Positions 1 to 9,971 of a stretch of DNA of 64,000 bases are shown here, one piece after another. Both the position numbers and the translations under genes were made by a program. The stretch is from contig JBDTTU010000006.1 of the NCBI GenBank assembly GCA_039930465.1, positions 1 to 64,000 of the forward strand. Direction: 5' to 3'. This stretch comes from LMDS01 sp039930465 (GTDB lineage Bacteria > Pseudomonadota > Gammaproteobacteria > Burkholderiales > Burkholderiaceae_C). Numbering within the stretch: the first letter of the stretch is position 1; each line of letters opens with the position of its first letter. The notes beneath the pieces are model-generated. The model had not been told where the DNA came from. It saw nothing but the letters and a program-made list of their open reading frames with translations, and ran no database searches.

Positions 1-1981
1 TCATGCGCAACACGTCGTTGAGCTTGAAGTCTTCGACCATCGTGTTGGTGATGTCTTGAATGCCCGCGGCCAGCACTTCGCTGGCGTTCTCGAGCGTCGA
101 CACTTCGCGCTGCTGCACCACGGTGCGGGTGGCCTGCAGCGTGTGCGGTGTGAGCGAATCGGGTGCCGGCTCGTGCAGCGTGGCCACTTCGGTCTTCGTG
201 CCGGGCGTGGCGAACAAGCGCCGCGCCGGCGACTGCGGCCCGACCTGCAGGTTCATCGCCCGCGCCATCTCGGCCAGGCGCTTCTGCGCCGCTTCGGTGG
301 CCGCTTCGATGCGTGCCGCCGGCACGCCCAGCGTGCGCGCGTAACGCTTGGCCACGTCGGCAATGCGACCCTTGGCCTGCTCGGGCTCGGCGCGCAGCAC
401 GGTGTCGGCGATCTGGTTGGCGGCGAAGGTGAGCCAGCGCAGGCGCTCGCCCGCGTCTTGCGGCTCGCGCGTGGGCGGCTCGCCGTGCGGCTGGCGCATG
501 CAGCGCTGCAAGGTGTCGGGCAAGCCCCAGACCTTCGCAACACCGAGGCCGAGCGCCTCGAAGCTCAGGCCCAGCACGCTCGTTGACGCCGCGTCTTCAC
601 TCGCCGTGGCGCCGCTTCTGGCCGCGCCGGCGCCGGCGACGATGCCACGCACCTGGCGCGCTTCTTCGGCGAAGTAGTACTCGGTGAGCAGCCGACCGAG
701 GTTCTGGAACATCGCCCCGATGAAGGCTTCTTCGCTCTCGCGCGCCACGCCACCGAGCTCGCTGGCCAGCATGCCGGCCATCAGCGCGCGCAGGAATTCT
801 TCCTTCAGCTGGTTGGCGTGCGCCTTGTCTTGCATGTGCTCGACGAGCACCAGGCTCGTCGCCAGGTTGCGGATGCCTGCGAAACCGACAAGCGCCACCG
901 CCCGCGAAACCGTGTTCACGCTGCCGCCGGCGTTGGAAAAGTGTGCGGTGTTGACGAGCCTCAGCAGCTTGTTCGTGAGCGCCACGTCTTTCAGAATTTC
1001 GCTCGCCAGGCTGCCGATGCTCTGGTTTTCGGAATTGGCGACACGCTGGATGCGCGCGACCGAATCCGACAAGGCCGGAAAGTCGCTCTTGTGGCGCATG
1101 CGGCGCAGCAGAAAGTCGAGCGTGGCGTTGCCCGCACCGCCACCACCCGCGCCAGCCGCGTTCGTTTCTTCCGCCGGCGGGGCCGGGGCCAGCCAGCTCT
1201 GAAGTGCATCACGGAAAGCGGCCGCGCTCGGCCAGCGCCGCGCCGGGTCACGCTCGATCGCGCGGCGCAGTGTGGCGCGCAAGGTGTCGTCGACTTCCGA
1301 CGACAAACCTTCGGGCAGCTTCAGGTCGGTGCTGGCGACGAAGTGCATCGCGCGGTAAGGGTCGCGCTCGGCCACGAGCCGTGCGCCGCTGAGCAGTTCG
1401 ACCAGCACGACGCCGGCCGAGAACACGTCCATCGTTTCCGTCGGCAAGCCGCCCTGGGTCGCTTCGGGTGACATGTAGCCGGGCGTGCCGACGATCTGGT
1501 CGAGGTTGCCGGGGTCGTGCAGGCGCGCGGCGATGCCGAAGTCCATCACCCGCGCGCGCCCTGCCCCGTCAACGAGGATGTTCGAAGGCTTCAGGTCGCG
1601 GTGCACCACGCCCGCGGCATGGGCGGCATGCAAGGCGTCGAGCACGCCCAGCATCATCACGACGGCTTCGGTGGCGGGCAGGCTGCCGCGGGCCTTCAGG
1701 TGCTGCGAGAGCGTCGGGCCGGGCACGTATTCGAAAACGAGGTAAGGCTGTTGCTGGTGCAGGTCGGCCTCGAACACCGGCACGATGTGCGGGTGGGTGA
1801 GCCGACTCACGCTGCGCGCTTCCTGCAGCCACTGGTTCACGGCGGCCGGGTCGGCGGCCGCGTCGGAACGCATCAGCTTGACCGCCACTTCGCGTTCGAG
1901 GCGGGCGTCGAAGCCGAGCCACACGGTCGCCTGCGCGCCTTCGCCGAGCACACGCTGCAGTTCGAAGCGGCCGAGTTTCAT
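1..1981 (-). CDS. Serine/threonine protein kinase fused to HDOD domain (3' end off window)
   Basis: The frame is open from ATG 1981 to the left edge, giving 660 codons with no stop, so the C-terminus is missing. Residues 1 to about 265 form a Hanks-type kinase with all key residues: glycine loop GEGAQATV (13-20), VAVK lysine 35, HRDLKPSN (127-134), DFG (147-149) and a GTPGYMSPEA activation segment. A Gly/Ala-rich linker leads into an HDOD domain (about 310-500) with the segment KDVALTNKLLRLVNTAHFSN. The last part resembles the start of a GAF-like sensor, which I infer weakly. It overlaps the upstream pseudokinase-HDOD gene by 4 bp (ATGA, 1978-1981), so the two are probably translationally coupled. 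The substrate is unknown; signalling in the cytoplasm is inferred. Confidence 0.88.
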   Translation of the reverse strand, partial: MKLGRFELQRVLGEGAQATVWLGFDARLEREVAVKLMRSDAAADPAAVNQWLQEARSVSRLTHPHIVPVFEADLHQQQPYLVFEYVPGPTLSQHLKARGSLPATEAVVMMLGVLDALHAAHAAGVVHRDLKPSNILVDGAGRARVMDFGIAARLHDPGNLDQIVGTPGYMSPEATQGGLPTETMDVFSAGVVLVELLSGARLVAERDPYRAMHFVASTDLKLPEGLSSEVDDTLRATLRRAIERDPARRWPSAAAFRDALQSWLAPAPPAEETNAAGAGGGGAGNATLDFLLRRMRHKSDFPALSDSVARIQRVANSENQSIGSLASEILKDVALTNKLLRLVNTAHFSNAGGSVNTVSRAVALVGFAGIRNLATSLVLVEHMQDKAHANQLKEEFLRALMAGMLASELGGVARESEEAFIGAMFQNLGRLLTEYYFAEEARQVRGIVAGAGAARSGATASEDAASTSVLGLSFEALGLGVAKVWGLPDTLQRCMRQPHGEPPTREPQDAGERLRWLTFAANQIADTVLRAEPEQAKGRIADVAKRYARTLGVPAARIEAATEAAQKRLAEMARAMNLQVGPQSPARRLFATPGTKTEVATLHEPAPDSLTPHTLQATRTVVQQREVSTLENASEVLAAGIQDITNTMVEDFKLNDVLRM

Positions 1982-3855
1982 CGGGTGCTGGATGCAGCTT
2001 CGGTGATGGGCGGAGCGCTCGGGTCGGGACTTGCGCCGGGCTTGGCCACCCCGTCGGTCAGCGTGTCGCCACGCTTCGGCGGCGGCAGCGGCGTGCCCTT
2101 GCGCACCGATTCGCGCGCGGCTTGCAGCGCATCGGCCAAGTCACGTGCGTTGATGCCGAGGGCGCGCGCGTAACGCTGCGCAACCTGGCCGATCGCGGCC
2201 ACGGCGCGCGGGCCGGTGAGCAGGCTGATGGCATCGACCGCATCGTTTGCGGCGCTGGCGGTCAGGCGCAGTACGTCGGCGTCGGTGTCGGGCTTGCGCA
2301 CCGGCGCTTCGGCGGGCAGGCGGCGCACGATGTGCATCACGTCGTCGCCCAGGCCCCATTGGCGGGCCACGACCGTGCCCAGGGACTCGATGTCGACCCC
2401 GAGCACCGCGTAGGCCGCGACTTCCTGGCTCAGCCCGGGTTGCTCCGGAGTGCCGGCCACGCGGTCGGCCGGGGTCGGCGTCATGAGTTGCTGGATCTGT
2501 TCGGCCTCATCCGCGAAGTGGTAGCGCAGCATCAGGCGGCCGAGGTTCTGCAGTGCGGTGATCAGGAACACCACCTGCGCGTCGTAACCCGCCGGGCGCA
2601 GGGCCTGGGCGGTGTGGCCGGCCAGGCGCACGCGGTCGAGCGTGGTCTGCAAGGCCGCGGCATGTGATTCCGAGAGCGGGCCGGGCCAGGCGCGCAAGGT
2701 GTTGGCTGCAAGCCGGACGCCGTTCACCCCGATCAGCGAAATGATGCGGCGCAAGGTGAGCACCGGGCCGTTGCCCTGCACCTGCGTGCCCTGCACCTGG
2801 GCCGAGTTCAAGGTGCGCAGCAGCTCGAAGCTGAGCGCCATGTCTTCGAGCACCTGGTCGGCGATTTCGTCGGTGCGCTGGCTTTCCAGGCCGGTGACAC
2901 GCGCCACGCGTGCCGCCAGGCCCGGCAGCGCCGGCAGGTGGCCGACCGTGCCCAAACGGTCGAGCAAGAGCACCAGCGGGCCGCCACCGTCGTCGGCCTG
3001 CGCTTCGAGCCAGCCGCTCAAGGCACCGAGCAGGGTGCGCGCGTTCTGGTAGCGCAGTCGGTCCTGGCCGGCGGTGCAGCGGTTGGCGATCGCACGCAAG
3101 GCCTCGGGAATGGGCAGCGGCGTGGTCCAGGGCAGCCGCACGAGCTCGCGGCCGATGGGGGTCATGCGCTGAATCACCAGCGCGGTGTCGGGCTGGTCGA
3201 GCACGGGCTGGCCGGTCAGCAGGTGGTGCAGCATCACGCCGCAGGCCAGCAGGTCGCGGCTGGCGGCGGCGCGGCGTTCGCGCAACAGGCCCGGGTCCAT
3301 CGCCATGCCACGCTCGTTGGTGCGCGCGCGGGGCACGTCGAACGGGGTTTGTGCCACTTCGCAGGCAGCGGCGAGCGCCATCAGGCACACGCCACCGCGC
3401 TCGTTGATCAAGACGCTGTGGAGTTGCGGGTCGAGATGCGACACACCGGCTTCGTGGGCGAACGCCAGGCCTTGCAGCACGTCGCGCAACCAGCCCACCA
3501 CCTCGGCCGGCGCCGGGCCGGGGTGGGCGGCGAACCACTCCCCGAGCGTGATGCCGTGGCTGCGATCGACCGCAATGAAGGGCCAATGGTCTTGCACACC
3601 CACTTCACTGGCCGGCGCGAGGTTCGGGTGGTCGAGCCGCGCGGCCAGGCGCGCGCCGCGCTGCCAGAGTTCGAGCGCGTAGGCGTCGGCCGGCTGCACC
3701 CGTGGCAGCGTCAGCATCACTTCGTGATCGGTGCGCGGGTCGAACGCCAGCCACAGCATCGTGGCCGAGCTCTTGGCCAGCAATTGGCGCAGCTCGAAGC
3801 GGCCGAACCATCGGGTCGGTTTGGCTGGGGCGGCGGGCAAGGCTTGGGTGACCAT
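1978..3855 (-). CDS. Pseudokinase-HDOD fusion protein
   Basis: This 625-residue protein has the architecture of the gene that follows it, but its kinase half has lost the catalytic residues. The glycine loop reads AKSSATML (27-34), the VAVK lysine is Thr49, HRDLKPSN has become HLDPQLHS (140-147), and DFG is replaced by ALA (160-162). The HDOD half (about 290-500) is well conserved, with LEDMALSFELLRTLNSAQ. It ends in a Pro/Ser-rich tail. I chose ATG 3855; a GTG at 3876 would add seven residues, and neither start has a strong ribosome site. It probably acts as a non-catalytic scaffold or allosteric partner of the adjacent kinase-HDOD protein (inference). Confidence 0.85.
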   Translation of the reverse strand: MVTQALPAAPAKPTRWFGRFELRQLLAKSSATMLWLAFDPRTDHEVMLTLPRVQPADAYALELWQRGARLAARLDHPNLAPASEVGVQDHWPFIAVDRSHGITLGEWFAAHPGPAPAEVVGWLRDVLQGLAFAHEAGVSHLDPQLHSVLINERGGVCLMALAAACEVAQTPFDVPRARTNERGMAMDPGLLRERRAAASRDLLACGVMLHHLLTGQPVLDQPDTALVIQRMTPIGRELVRLPWTTPLPIPEALRAIANRCTAGQDRLRYQNARTLLGALSGWLEAQADDGGGPLVLLLDRLGTVGHLPALPGLAARVARVTGLESQRTDEIADQVLEDMALSFELLRTLNSAQVQGTQVQGNGPVLTLRRIISLIGVNGVRLAANTLRAWPGPLSESHAAALQTTLDRVRLAGHTAQALRPAGYDAQVVFLITALQNLGRLMLRYHFADEAEQIQQLMTPTPADRVAGTPEQPGLSQEVAAYAVLGVDIESLGTVVARQWGLGDDVMHIVRRLPAEAPVRKPDTDADVLRLTASAANDAVDAISLLTGPRAVAAIGQVAQRYARALGINARDLADALQAARESVRKGTPLPPPKRGDTLTDGVAKPGASPDPSAPPITEAASSTR

Positions 3856-3970
3856 CGTGTAAGGGTGTAGTGCCACGATTGGAACGCAGCCCCCACGCCG
3901 CCGAAACGCCGATCAGGCGGGGCAAGACCGCCCAATTGCGGGCTTGATGACCCGCCCGCTCGGCCGGGCC

Positions 3971-6900
3971 TCAGCCGCCGCCCGACTCGACTTCGACGAC
4001 CTCGCCGGCGCCGGTCACGAAGGCGCAGCGCACCAGCGCTCCGACCTGCGCCGACTGCACCGCGGCGCGGTAGCGCAGCAACTGCTCGCGGTACTCGGCC
4101 AGCGCCTGCGGTGCGTGCTGGAGCTTGTAGTCGAGTACCCACCAGACCGGGCCGTCGCTGTCGTCGAGCAGCACAAGCCGGTCGATGCGCAATGGCTCGC
4201 CATCTGCGCTCACCGGCACCTCGTTGCCGGCCCAACGCAGACCCGGGCCGCGGAAGAATCGAGCGCAGGCCGGGCTGTGCAGGATCACAGCGGCCAGGCG
4301 CGCAATCTCGCTCGGGTTGCTGCCGAACTCAAGGGCTGCGCCTTGGGCCAGAACGTCGAGGTCGAGGTGTTCCACGGCCGGTTGCGGGCTGGCCCATTCG
4401 AGCACGCGGTGCACGGCTCGGCCCAGGCGCGTGGCGGCGGTGTCGGCTTCGCGCGGCGCCGGCGGGGCCGCAGCGGTCGGTGCCTGGCGCGCCGCGCCCA
4501 CGCCTTGCCAGACCGGCGGCATGCGCAGACGCGCCGGCGGCACGGCCGGCACTGGCGCCGCTTCGGCAACGGGCGCACTCGGCCAAGGCGTGGCCAGGGG
4601 TTCGACACGCTGCCACCACGACGCGCTGGCCGCTGGCGCATGCGGCTCGGTCGCGCTGAAGACGAGCTGCTCCTTGGCGCGCGACATGGCCACGTACAAG
4701 CCGTTGAGTTCTTCGCGCTCGCGCGCTGCGCGTTCCTCGGCCAGCAGTGCCTCCAGCGACGGCGGGCACGCCGATTCTGAATACACGAAAGCACAGGCCC
4801 GCGGCTGCGCGGCGTCGATCGGCCAGTCGACCAGCAGCGTGGCGTTTTCAGCCTTCTTGCTTTCGGGGTCGGCGTCCATCACGAAGACGACACGTGCTTC
4901 CAGTCCCTTGGCGCCGTGCACGGTGAGCAATTGCACCGCAACGGGCTGGGCTGGCGCCGCCACCTTGATGGCGCGGCGCTTGAGCGCGCGCACGAAGTTG
5001 TACGGCGTGGCGTAGCGCCCGCCGTCGAGCAGCAGGGCCTGGCCGAGCACGGCCGAGATCGCCTCGAGCGCGGCCACGCGCTGTTCTGGGGGCACGGTGG
5101 CGACCACACGCTCGCGCACCTCGCCTTCGGCGACGATGCGGTCGAGCAGGTCGTGCGGCGGCAGCGTCTGCGCAGCAGCCGACCAGCGCTGCAACAGCAT
5201 GCGTGCCCGCGCCAACGCGGGCGACGCGGCTTCGAGTTCGAACAGCGCGCGCCACCAGTCGCCGGCCACGGCCTGCTGCGCGATCGCCACCAGGTCATCG
5301 TCGCTCGCCCCGAACACCGGGCTGCGCAAGGCTTGCGCGAGCGACAGCCGGTGTTGTGGTGCGACCAGGCAGTCGAGCAGCGCCACGAGGTCTCGCGCTT
5401 CGGGCGCGCTCATCAACTCGAAGTCTTCGGCCGCGGCATGCGGCACGTGCAAGGCGCGCAATGCGTCGGCCACGAGCCGGAGCGACTGGCGTTTGCGGCT
5501 CAGCACGAAGATGTCGGACGGTCTCACCTGCTGCCCAGCCACGAGCGTGTGAACTGCGCGGGCGACGAGCGCGGCTTCCTGCTCGCGCAGCAGCGCATCG
5601 GGTTCATGGCGTGGCACGGTCAGGGTGTCGCGCCACTCGGTGCCGGCAGCGGCTTTCGCCGCGCGCGGCGGGCGCATCACACGGGGCAATGCGAACACGG
5701 CCGCACCGGGTGTCGGGCCCAGCTCGGTGGTGTGCTCGCGAAAGCCGCTGAATTCGCCGGCCTGGCTGGCGCTGTCGAACACCGCGTTCAGCACCTTCAG
5801 AACTTCGGGCGCGTTGCGCCGGGTGTGGTCGCAGGCCAGCATCACGCCGCCGAGCGCGTCAACGACGAAGCTGCTGGCCGCCACGAACACGCGCGGCTCG
5901 GCACGCCGGAACCGGTAGATGCTTTGCTTCGGGTCACCGACGATGAACAAGCCCGGTGCACGCTGCCCGCTGGCACCGCCACCGGCCCCGGCATAGGCCG
6001 ACAGCCAGGCGAGAAGCGCATGCCACTGCAAGGGGCTGGTGTCCTGGAACTCGTCGATCAGCACGTGGCGGATGCGCGCGTCGAGCCGTTCCTGCACCCA
6101 GGCCGCGAGCGTGGCGTCGCGCAGCAGCGCGAGGCCGCAGGCTTCCAGGTCGGACATGTCGGCCAGGCCGCGCGAACGTTTGTAGGCCGCGAACTCGGCC
6201 AGCAGCACGCGTGACAGCCGCACCATCTGCAGATGCTCTTCGTGTGCTGCTTGCTGGCGGATTTGCCGGGCGATGTCTTCGAGCGCGCCCTGCACCAGAG
6301 CGAGCTCAACGCTGTTGCCGAGCTTGCGCGGCTCGTCCTTGGTGGTGAACAGTGCAACCCAGATCGCTTCGAACATCGCGAGTGGCTCGGGCTCGAGCAG
6401 CGCTTTCTCGATGCGGCCGGCAGCTTCCTTCGGCCTGGCGCCACCCTGCCCGAGCATCAACGCCAGCTCGCGCAGCGACTCGCGCCACGGCATGGTCTGC
6501 AGTGCCTGGGCCGGGTGCGAACCGGGGCTGCACGCCGCGGCCACGCTGCCCTCGAGCGCCCCGGCCGCATCGCTCAGTTCGAATTCGACCCGCTTGGACC
6601 ATGCCGCTTCGAACCACTTGCGCACCTGGCTGCGGCCACGCTGCGCAACGAGCGCCTGGTGGTCGCGCTGCAGCGCCGGGTCGCGCAGGATCGCCGCGTG
6701 AAAGCGCCGGAACACTTCGGCGCGGTGGTCTTCGATGTCTTCGATCAGCTCCATGTCGGGCTGCAGCCCGAGCTCGGCCAGCAGTTCCAGCGGCGCGGCG
6801 CGCAGCAGTTGCGAAAACCAGGCGTGGAAGGTGCGGATCTCGACCGGGCGGCCACCCGCCAGCAGCCGCTCGTGCAGGCCAGCGAGTTCGGGCGCAAGCG

Positions 6901-7237
6901 CGTCGGCCTTCGAGCGCGGCAGGCCACGCTCGACCAGCGCCCGCACGCGAACCTCGTGCGCGGTGCCGGGCGCGGCGAATTCGCGCAGCCATTCGTTCAG
7001 GCGCTGGCGCATTTCACCGGCGGCTTTGCGGGTGAAGGTGATCGCGAGAATCTCGTGCGGCTGCGCGCCTTCGAGCAGTGCCCGCAGCATGCGCGAGACC
7101 AGCATCCAGGTCTTGCCGGCGCCCGCACAGGCTTCGACGACGACACTGCGCTGCGGGTCGCAGGCCAGCGCGTAGAACGCATCGCGCGCGACCGGCTCGC
7201 CGCCGGCCTGGTAGGCCGCCGCGCTGGCGCCGCTCAT
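3971..7237 (-). CDS. addA: AddA-type helicase-nuclease (UvrD/RecB family)
   Basis: This 1088-residue protein is a superfamily 1A helicase with a C-terminal RecB-type nuclease. It is the helicase half of a double-strand-break end-processing complex. Visible motifs are Walker A ACAGAGKT (36-43), motif Ia AITFTRKAAGEM, motif II LIDEFQDTSPLQW, motif III IVGDPKQSIYRFRR, motif V LLTVHGAKGLEARVV and motif VI LYVAMSRAKEQLV. The nuclease motif IDRLVLLDD...VLDYK followed by QLLRY lies near residues 1020-1060. I chose ATG 7237 because it overlaps the addB stop as ATGA (7234-7237), although the frame stays open to 7303. Together with addB it would prepare ends for RecA loading (family knowledge). Confidence 0.92.
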   Translation of the reverse strand: MSGASAAAYQAGGEPVARDAFYALACDPQRSVVVEACAGAGKTWMLVSRMLRALLEGAQPHEILAITFTRKAAGEMRQRLNEWLREFAAPGTAHEVRVRALVERGLPRSKADALAPELAGLHERLLAGGRPVEIRTFHAWFSQLLRAAPLELLAELGLQPDMELIEDIEDHRAEVFRRFHAAILRDPALQRDHQALVAQRGRSQVRKWFEAAWSKRVEFELSDAAGALEGSVAAACSPGSHPAQALQTMPWRESLRELALMLGQGGARPKEAAGRIEKALLEPEPLAMFEAIWVALFTTKDEPRKLGNSVELALVQGALEDIARQIRQQAAHEEHLQMVRLSRVLLAEFAAYKRSRGLADMSDLEACGLALLRDATLAAWVQERLDARIRHVLIDEFQDTSPLQWHALLAWLSAYAGAGGGASGQRAPGLFIVGDPKQSIYRFRRAEPRVFVAASSFVVDALGGVMLACDHTRRNAPEVLKVLNAVFDSASQAGEFSGFREHTTELGPTPGAAVFALPRVMRPPRAAKAAAGTEWRDTLTVPRHEPDALLREQEAALVARAVHTLVAGQQVRPSDIFVLSRKRQSLRLVADALRALHVPHAAAEDFELMSAPEARDLVALLDCLVAPQHRLSLAQALRSPVFGASDDDLVAIAQQAVAGDWWRALFELEAASPALARARMLLQRWSAAAQTLPPHDLLDRIVAEGEVRERVVATVPPEQRVAALEAISAVLGQALLLDGGRYATPYNFVRALKRRAIKVAAPAQPVAVQLLTVHGAKGLEARVVFVMDADPESKKAENATLLVDWPIDAAQPRACAFVYSESACPPSLEALLAEERAAREREELNGLYVAMSRAKEQLVFSATEPHAPAASASWWQRVEPLATPWPSAPVAEAAPVPAVPPARLRMPPVWQGVGAARQAPTAAAPPAPREADTAATRLGRAVHRVLEWASPQPAVEHLDLDVLAQGAALEFGSNPSEIARLAAVILHSPACARFFRGPGLRWAGNEVPVSADGEPLRIDRLVLLDDSDGPVWWVLDYKLQHAPQALAEYREQLLRYRAAVQSAQVGALVRCAFVTGAGEVVEVESGGG

Positions 7238-9870
7238 GCCACACGCTCCGAAGACGACCACTGGTCGCGGCGGCACACGCCGCGCGCGGCGCAGAAATCG
7301 CACGTCGCACCCTCGCCGAGCGCCGGCAGGCCGCCGCCGGCGCGTATGCGCGACAGGTCGTGGGCCAGCCCCGTGACCAACACCGCGGCACTGGCTGCGA
7401 CGTTCTTGTGCTCGACCTCGTCGATGCGGCTCGTGCCGTCGACCGCGAGGTAGATCGCCTTCAGCGGCAGCGTCGTCTGCGTACCGGCCAGCGCGGCGTA
7501 AAACGCGAGCTGCGTGTCTTCGAGCGGCTCGCTGACCTTGTCGCGCAGGCCGCTGACGTGGCCGGTCTTGTAGTCGATCAGTTGCTGCGCTTCAACGCCT
7601 TCGGCCAGCACCGAGTCGACGCGGTCAATGACGCCGTGCAGCACCAGGCCGTCGAGTTCGGGCGGCGCGATAGTGATCTCGGCTTCGCCGCGCAGCCAGC
7701 GCGCACCGCGTGCCTCGCGCTCGTGCAGCCAGGCCACGTAGCGCGGCGCGAAAGCGGCGAACGACGCGGCGAACGGCAGAAACTCGGCCTCGTCGAGCCC
7801 CTGCGCACTTTGGCCTGCACGAGCCAGGGCCAGCAATCGCGCCAGATCGTCGGCGGGTTCGGCCGGCACGAGGCGGTCGCGATGGAAGTGATACAGCACG
7901 CTGTGCAGCCAGGTGCCGTAGTCACGCTTCTCGACTTCGGTGTCGAGCTCGTCTTCTTCACGCAGGCGCAACAGGTTGAGTGCGAAGAACCGGTACGGGC
8001 AGGCACGCAAGGCTTCGCAGGCGCTGGCCGACAAGCGCCCGGGCAGCAGGCCGCCGGCTCCGGGCGCGCTGCGGAAGATCGGCGTGGCTTCGAGCACACG
8101 CTCGTGGCCGGGGTCTTGCCACGGCAAGAGCGAACGCCCGGCGTGCGCGAGCGCCAACGCCAGGCGCTCGAGCAGCGGGCTCGCCGCCAGCGGTTCGGGG
8201 CCGTCGGCGCGGCGCCGCAGGAAGGTGATGCGCGCTGTTCGCAAGGCCTGCCCGAACGCGCTCGCCTCGGCGGTGCGGCGCTGCGCGGCATCGGGCAGGC
8301 CGAGGGCCAGCATCTGCGCTTCGCCGAGCAGTGCGTGCGGCGCCGCACGGGCGCCGAGGTGTTTGTCGTCGGCCCCGGGGAACACGGTGGCGGCGAAGGG
8401 CCGCAGCATCGCGCGCGCCAGCGGCACGATCGCGACCTGCGCGCCTTCGCCCGCGGCGGGAAGAAAGGTTTCCTGCTCGAGCACGCGGTCGACCCAGGCG
8501 CAGAACTCGGTGAACGACATGGCGAACGTGGCTGCGGTCGCGGCCCAGGCGCTGGCACCCGCACGCGCTGCGTCGAGCCGCAACGCCACCAGCAGTTGGC
8601 GCCCGGCCTCGTCGGTGGTGAGCAGGGGCATCGCGCCGCAGCGTTGCAAGGCCTGCGCCAGCGTGGCCAGCCAGGCCTGCAGCGGCAGGCGCCCGGGCGG
8701 CGCGAGGTCGCGCAGCACCGCGCCCGCCACAGCCCAGAGCTGCGCTGCCGGTTCGTCGAGCTCGGCCCGGCCGAGCGCCGCGAGGCTCGTCAGCTGTTGC
8801 TTTCGGCAGGCCGATTCGAGTGCGGCGAGCGCCGCCGCGTGGCCAGGCGCCGACCACGCGGTGCCCGCCCGCAACCAGTCGAACAAGGCATCGATGCGCG
8901 CGTCGGAACGCGCAGCGCCGAACAGCGCCATCACCTGCGCGGCGGCGCGTGTGGTCGACAGTTTCCAGCCGGTTTCGTCGATCACGCCGACCTGCTGGCG
9001 TTCGAGCAAGGCGCGCACGCGGCGCACGAGCGCACGGTCCTGCGCGATCAATGCCACCGGCTGTTCGCGTCGGCGCAGGTGCTCCAGCACCGTGGCTGCC
9101 GTGCAGGCCGCTTCGTCTTCGAAGCTTTCGCAGACAGCGAGCGCTGGCAGCGCCGCGCTGTCGAGCAGCCCGAAGGGCTGGCCTTCGGGTGCATCGCAGT
9201 CGATCAGCAGGGCCCTCCCCGGTGCATCGCTCAACAGACGCACGCAGAGCGCGTCGGGGCCACCGGCCTGCACCACGATCCAGGCCGAGGGCTGCAAGGT
9301 GAACAATCGATCGGTGGCCGGTGCCGAAGCGAGGCTGGCCCATTCGAGTGCCACACGCGCCAGCCGCCGGGCGGTGGCGCCGGGCCCGGCCAGCGGCACC
9401 AGCAGCGCGCGGGCGCGGTCCCAGTGGGCAGGCCGTTCGGCCGGAGGCACGGCCGCCGCAGCGCGCACGATCTCGTGGCCCGTGGCCACCACCTGGTCGA
9501 CCGCCTGCTCGAACCCGCGCGCGTCGCGGCTGGCCCAGGCAGCGCCCCAGGCTTGCGAGCGCAACAACTGGGCGGCTGTCAGTGCATCGACCGCGGCGTC
9601 AAACGTGATCTGGCCTGGCTCGGCCGACGCTTCAGGCCCAAGGCTGGCGGCGAGTGTGCGTGTGGTCTCGATGCGCGGGCTCCAACCGCCGGCCCGCGCG
9701 AAGGCGGTACGCGCCAATGGCAGCAACTGCGCGAACGGCAGCAGCACGACCGCGTCGCGCAACGCCAACGAGCGCGACTGCGCCCATTCATTGACCTGCC
9801 GGGCCAGCGCCGGCCAGGGATCAGGGGCGTATTCGCTGCTTTCAAGGGCCACGCGGGCTATGGTTGCCAT
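7234..9870 (-). CDS. addB: AddB-type nuclease subunit, PD-(D/E)XK family
   Basis: This 878-residue partner of AddA has a degenerate helicase-like N-terminal half and a C-terminal PD-(D/E)XK nuclease containing HGVIDRVDSV, LIDYKTG and EDTQLAFY. A cysteine in ACPYRFFALN and a terminal CDFCAARGVC cluster are placed as in the 4Fe-4S-stapled nuclease domain of AddB proteins. No Walker A motif is visible, as expected for betaproteobacterial AddB. The start could be ATG 9870 or GTG 9897; neither has a clear ribosome site. It is divergent from trxA, with a shared 100-bp control region, and is followed by addA with a 4-bp overlap. Confidence 0.88.
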   Translation of the reverse strand: MATIARVALESSEYAPDPWPALARQVNEWAQSRSLALRDAVVLLPFAQLLPLARTAFARAGGWSPRIETTRTLAASLGPEASAEPGQITFDAAVDALTAAQLLRSQAWGAAWASRDARGFEQAVDQVVATGHEIVRAAAAVPPAERPAHWDRARALLVPLAGPGATARRLARVALEWASLASAPATDRLFTLQPSAWIVVQAGGPDALCVRLLSDAPGRALLIDCDAPEGQPFGLLDSAALPALAVCESFEDEAACTAATVLEHLRRREQPVALIAQDRALVRRVRALLERQQVGVIDETGWKLSTTRAAAQVMALFGAARSDARIDALFDWLRAGTAWSAPGHAAALAALESACRKQQLTSLAALGRAELDEPAAQLWAVAGAVLRDLAPPGRLPLQAWLATLAQALQRCGAMPLLTTDEAGRQLLVALRLDAARAGASAWAATAATFAMSFTEFCAWVDRVLEQETFLPAAGEGAQVAIVPLARAMLRPFAATVFPGADDKHLGARAAPHALLGEAQMLALGLPDAAQRRTAEASAFGQALRTARITFLRRRADGPEPLAASPLLERLALALAHAGRSLLPWQDPGHERVLEATPIFRSAPGAGGLLPGRLSASACEALRACPYRFFALNLLRLREEDELDTEVEKRDYGTWLHSVLYHFHRDRLVPAEPADDLARLLALARAGQSAQGLDEAEFLPFAASFAAFAPRYVAWLHEREARGARWLRGEAEITIAPPELDGLVLHGVIDRVDSVLAEGVEAQQLIDYKTGHVSGLRDKVSEPLEDTQLAFYAALAGTQTTLPLKAIYLAVDGTSRIDEVEHKNVAASAAVLVTGLAHDLSRIRAGGGLPALGEGATCDFCAARGVCRRDQWSSSERVA

Positions 9871-9971
9871 AGGCAGGAAGGCAGCGCTGCGCGCCACGGG
9901 GGTTGGGGCTTTGTGTCAGAATCATTGTGCCTTGCCACCCACTTCACGCGGTGCTTGCCTGAGGACAATCA

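Noticed and set aside
3938..3955. GCGGG/CCCGC hairpin after addA
   Set aside because: Only 5 bp and no T-run on either strand, so too weak to call a terminator.
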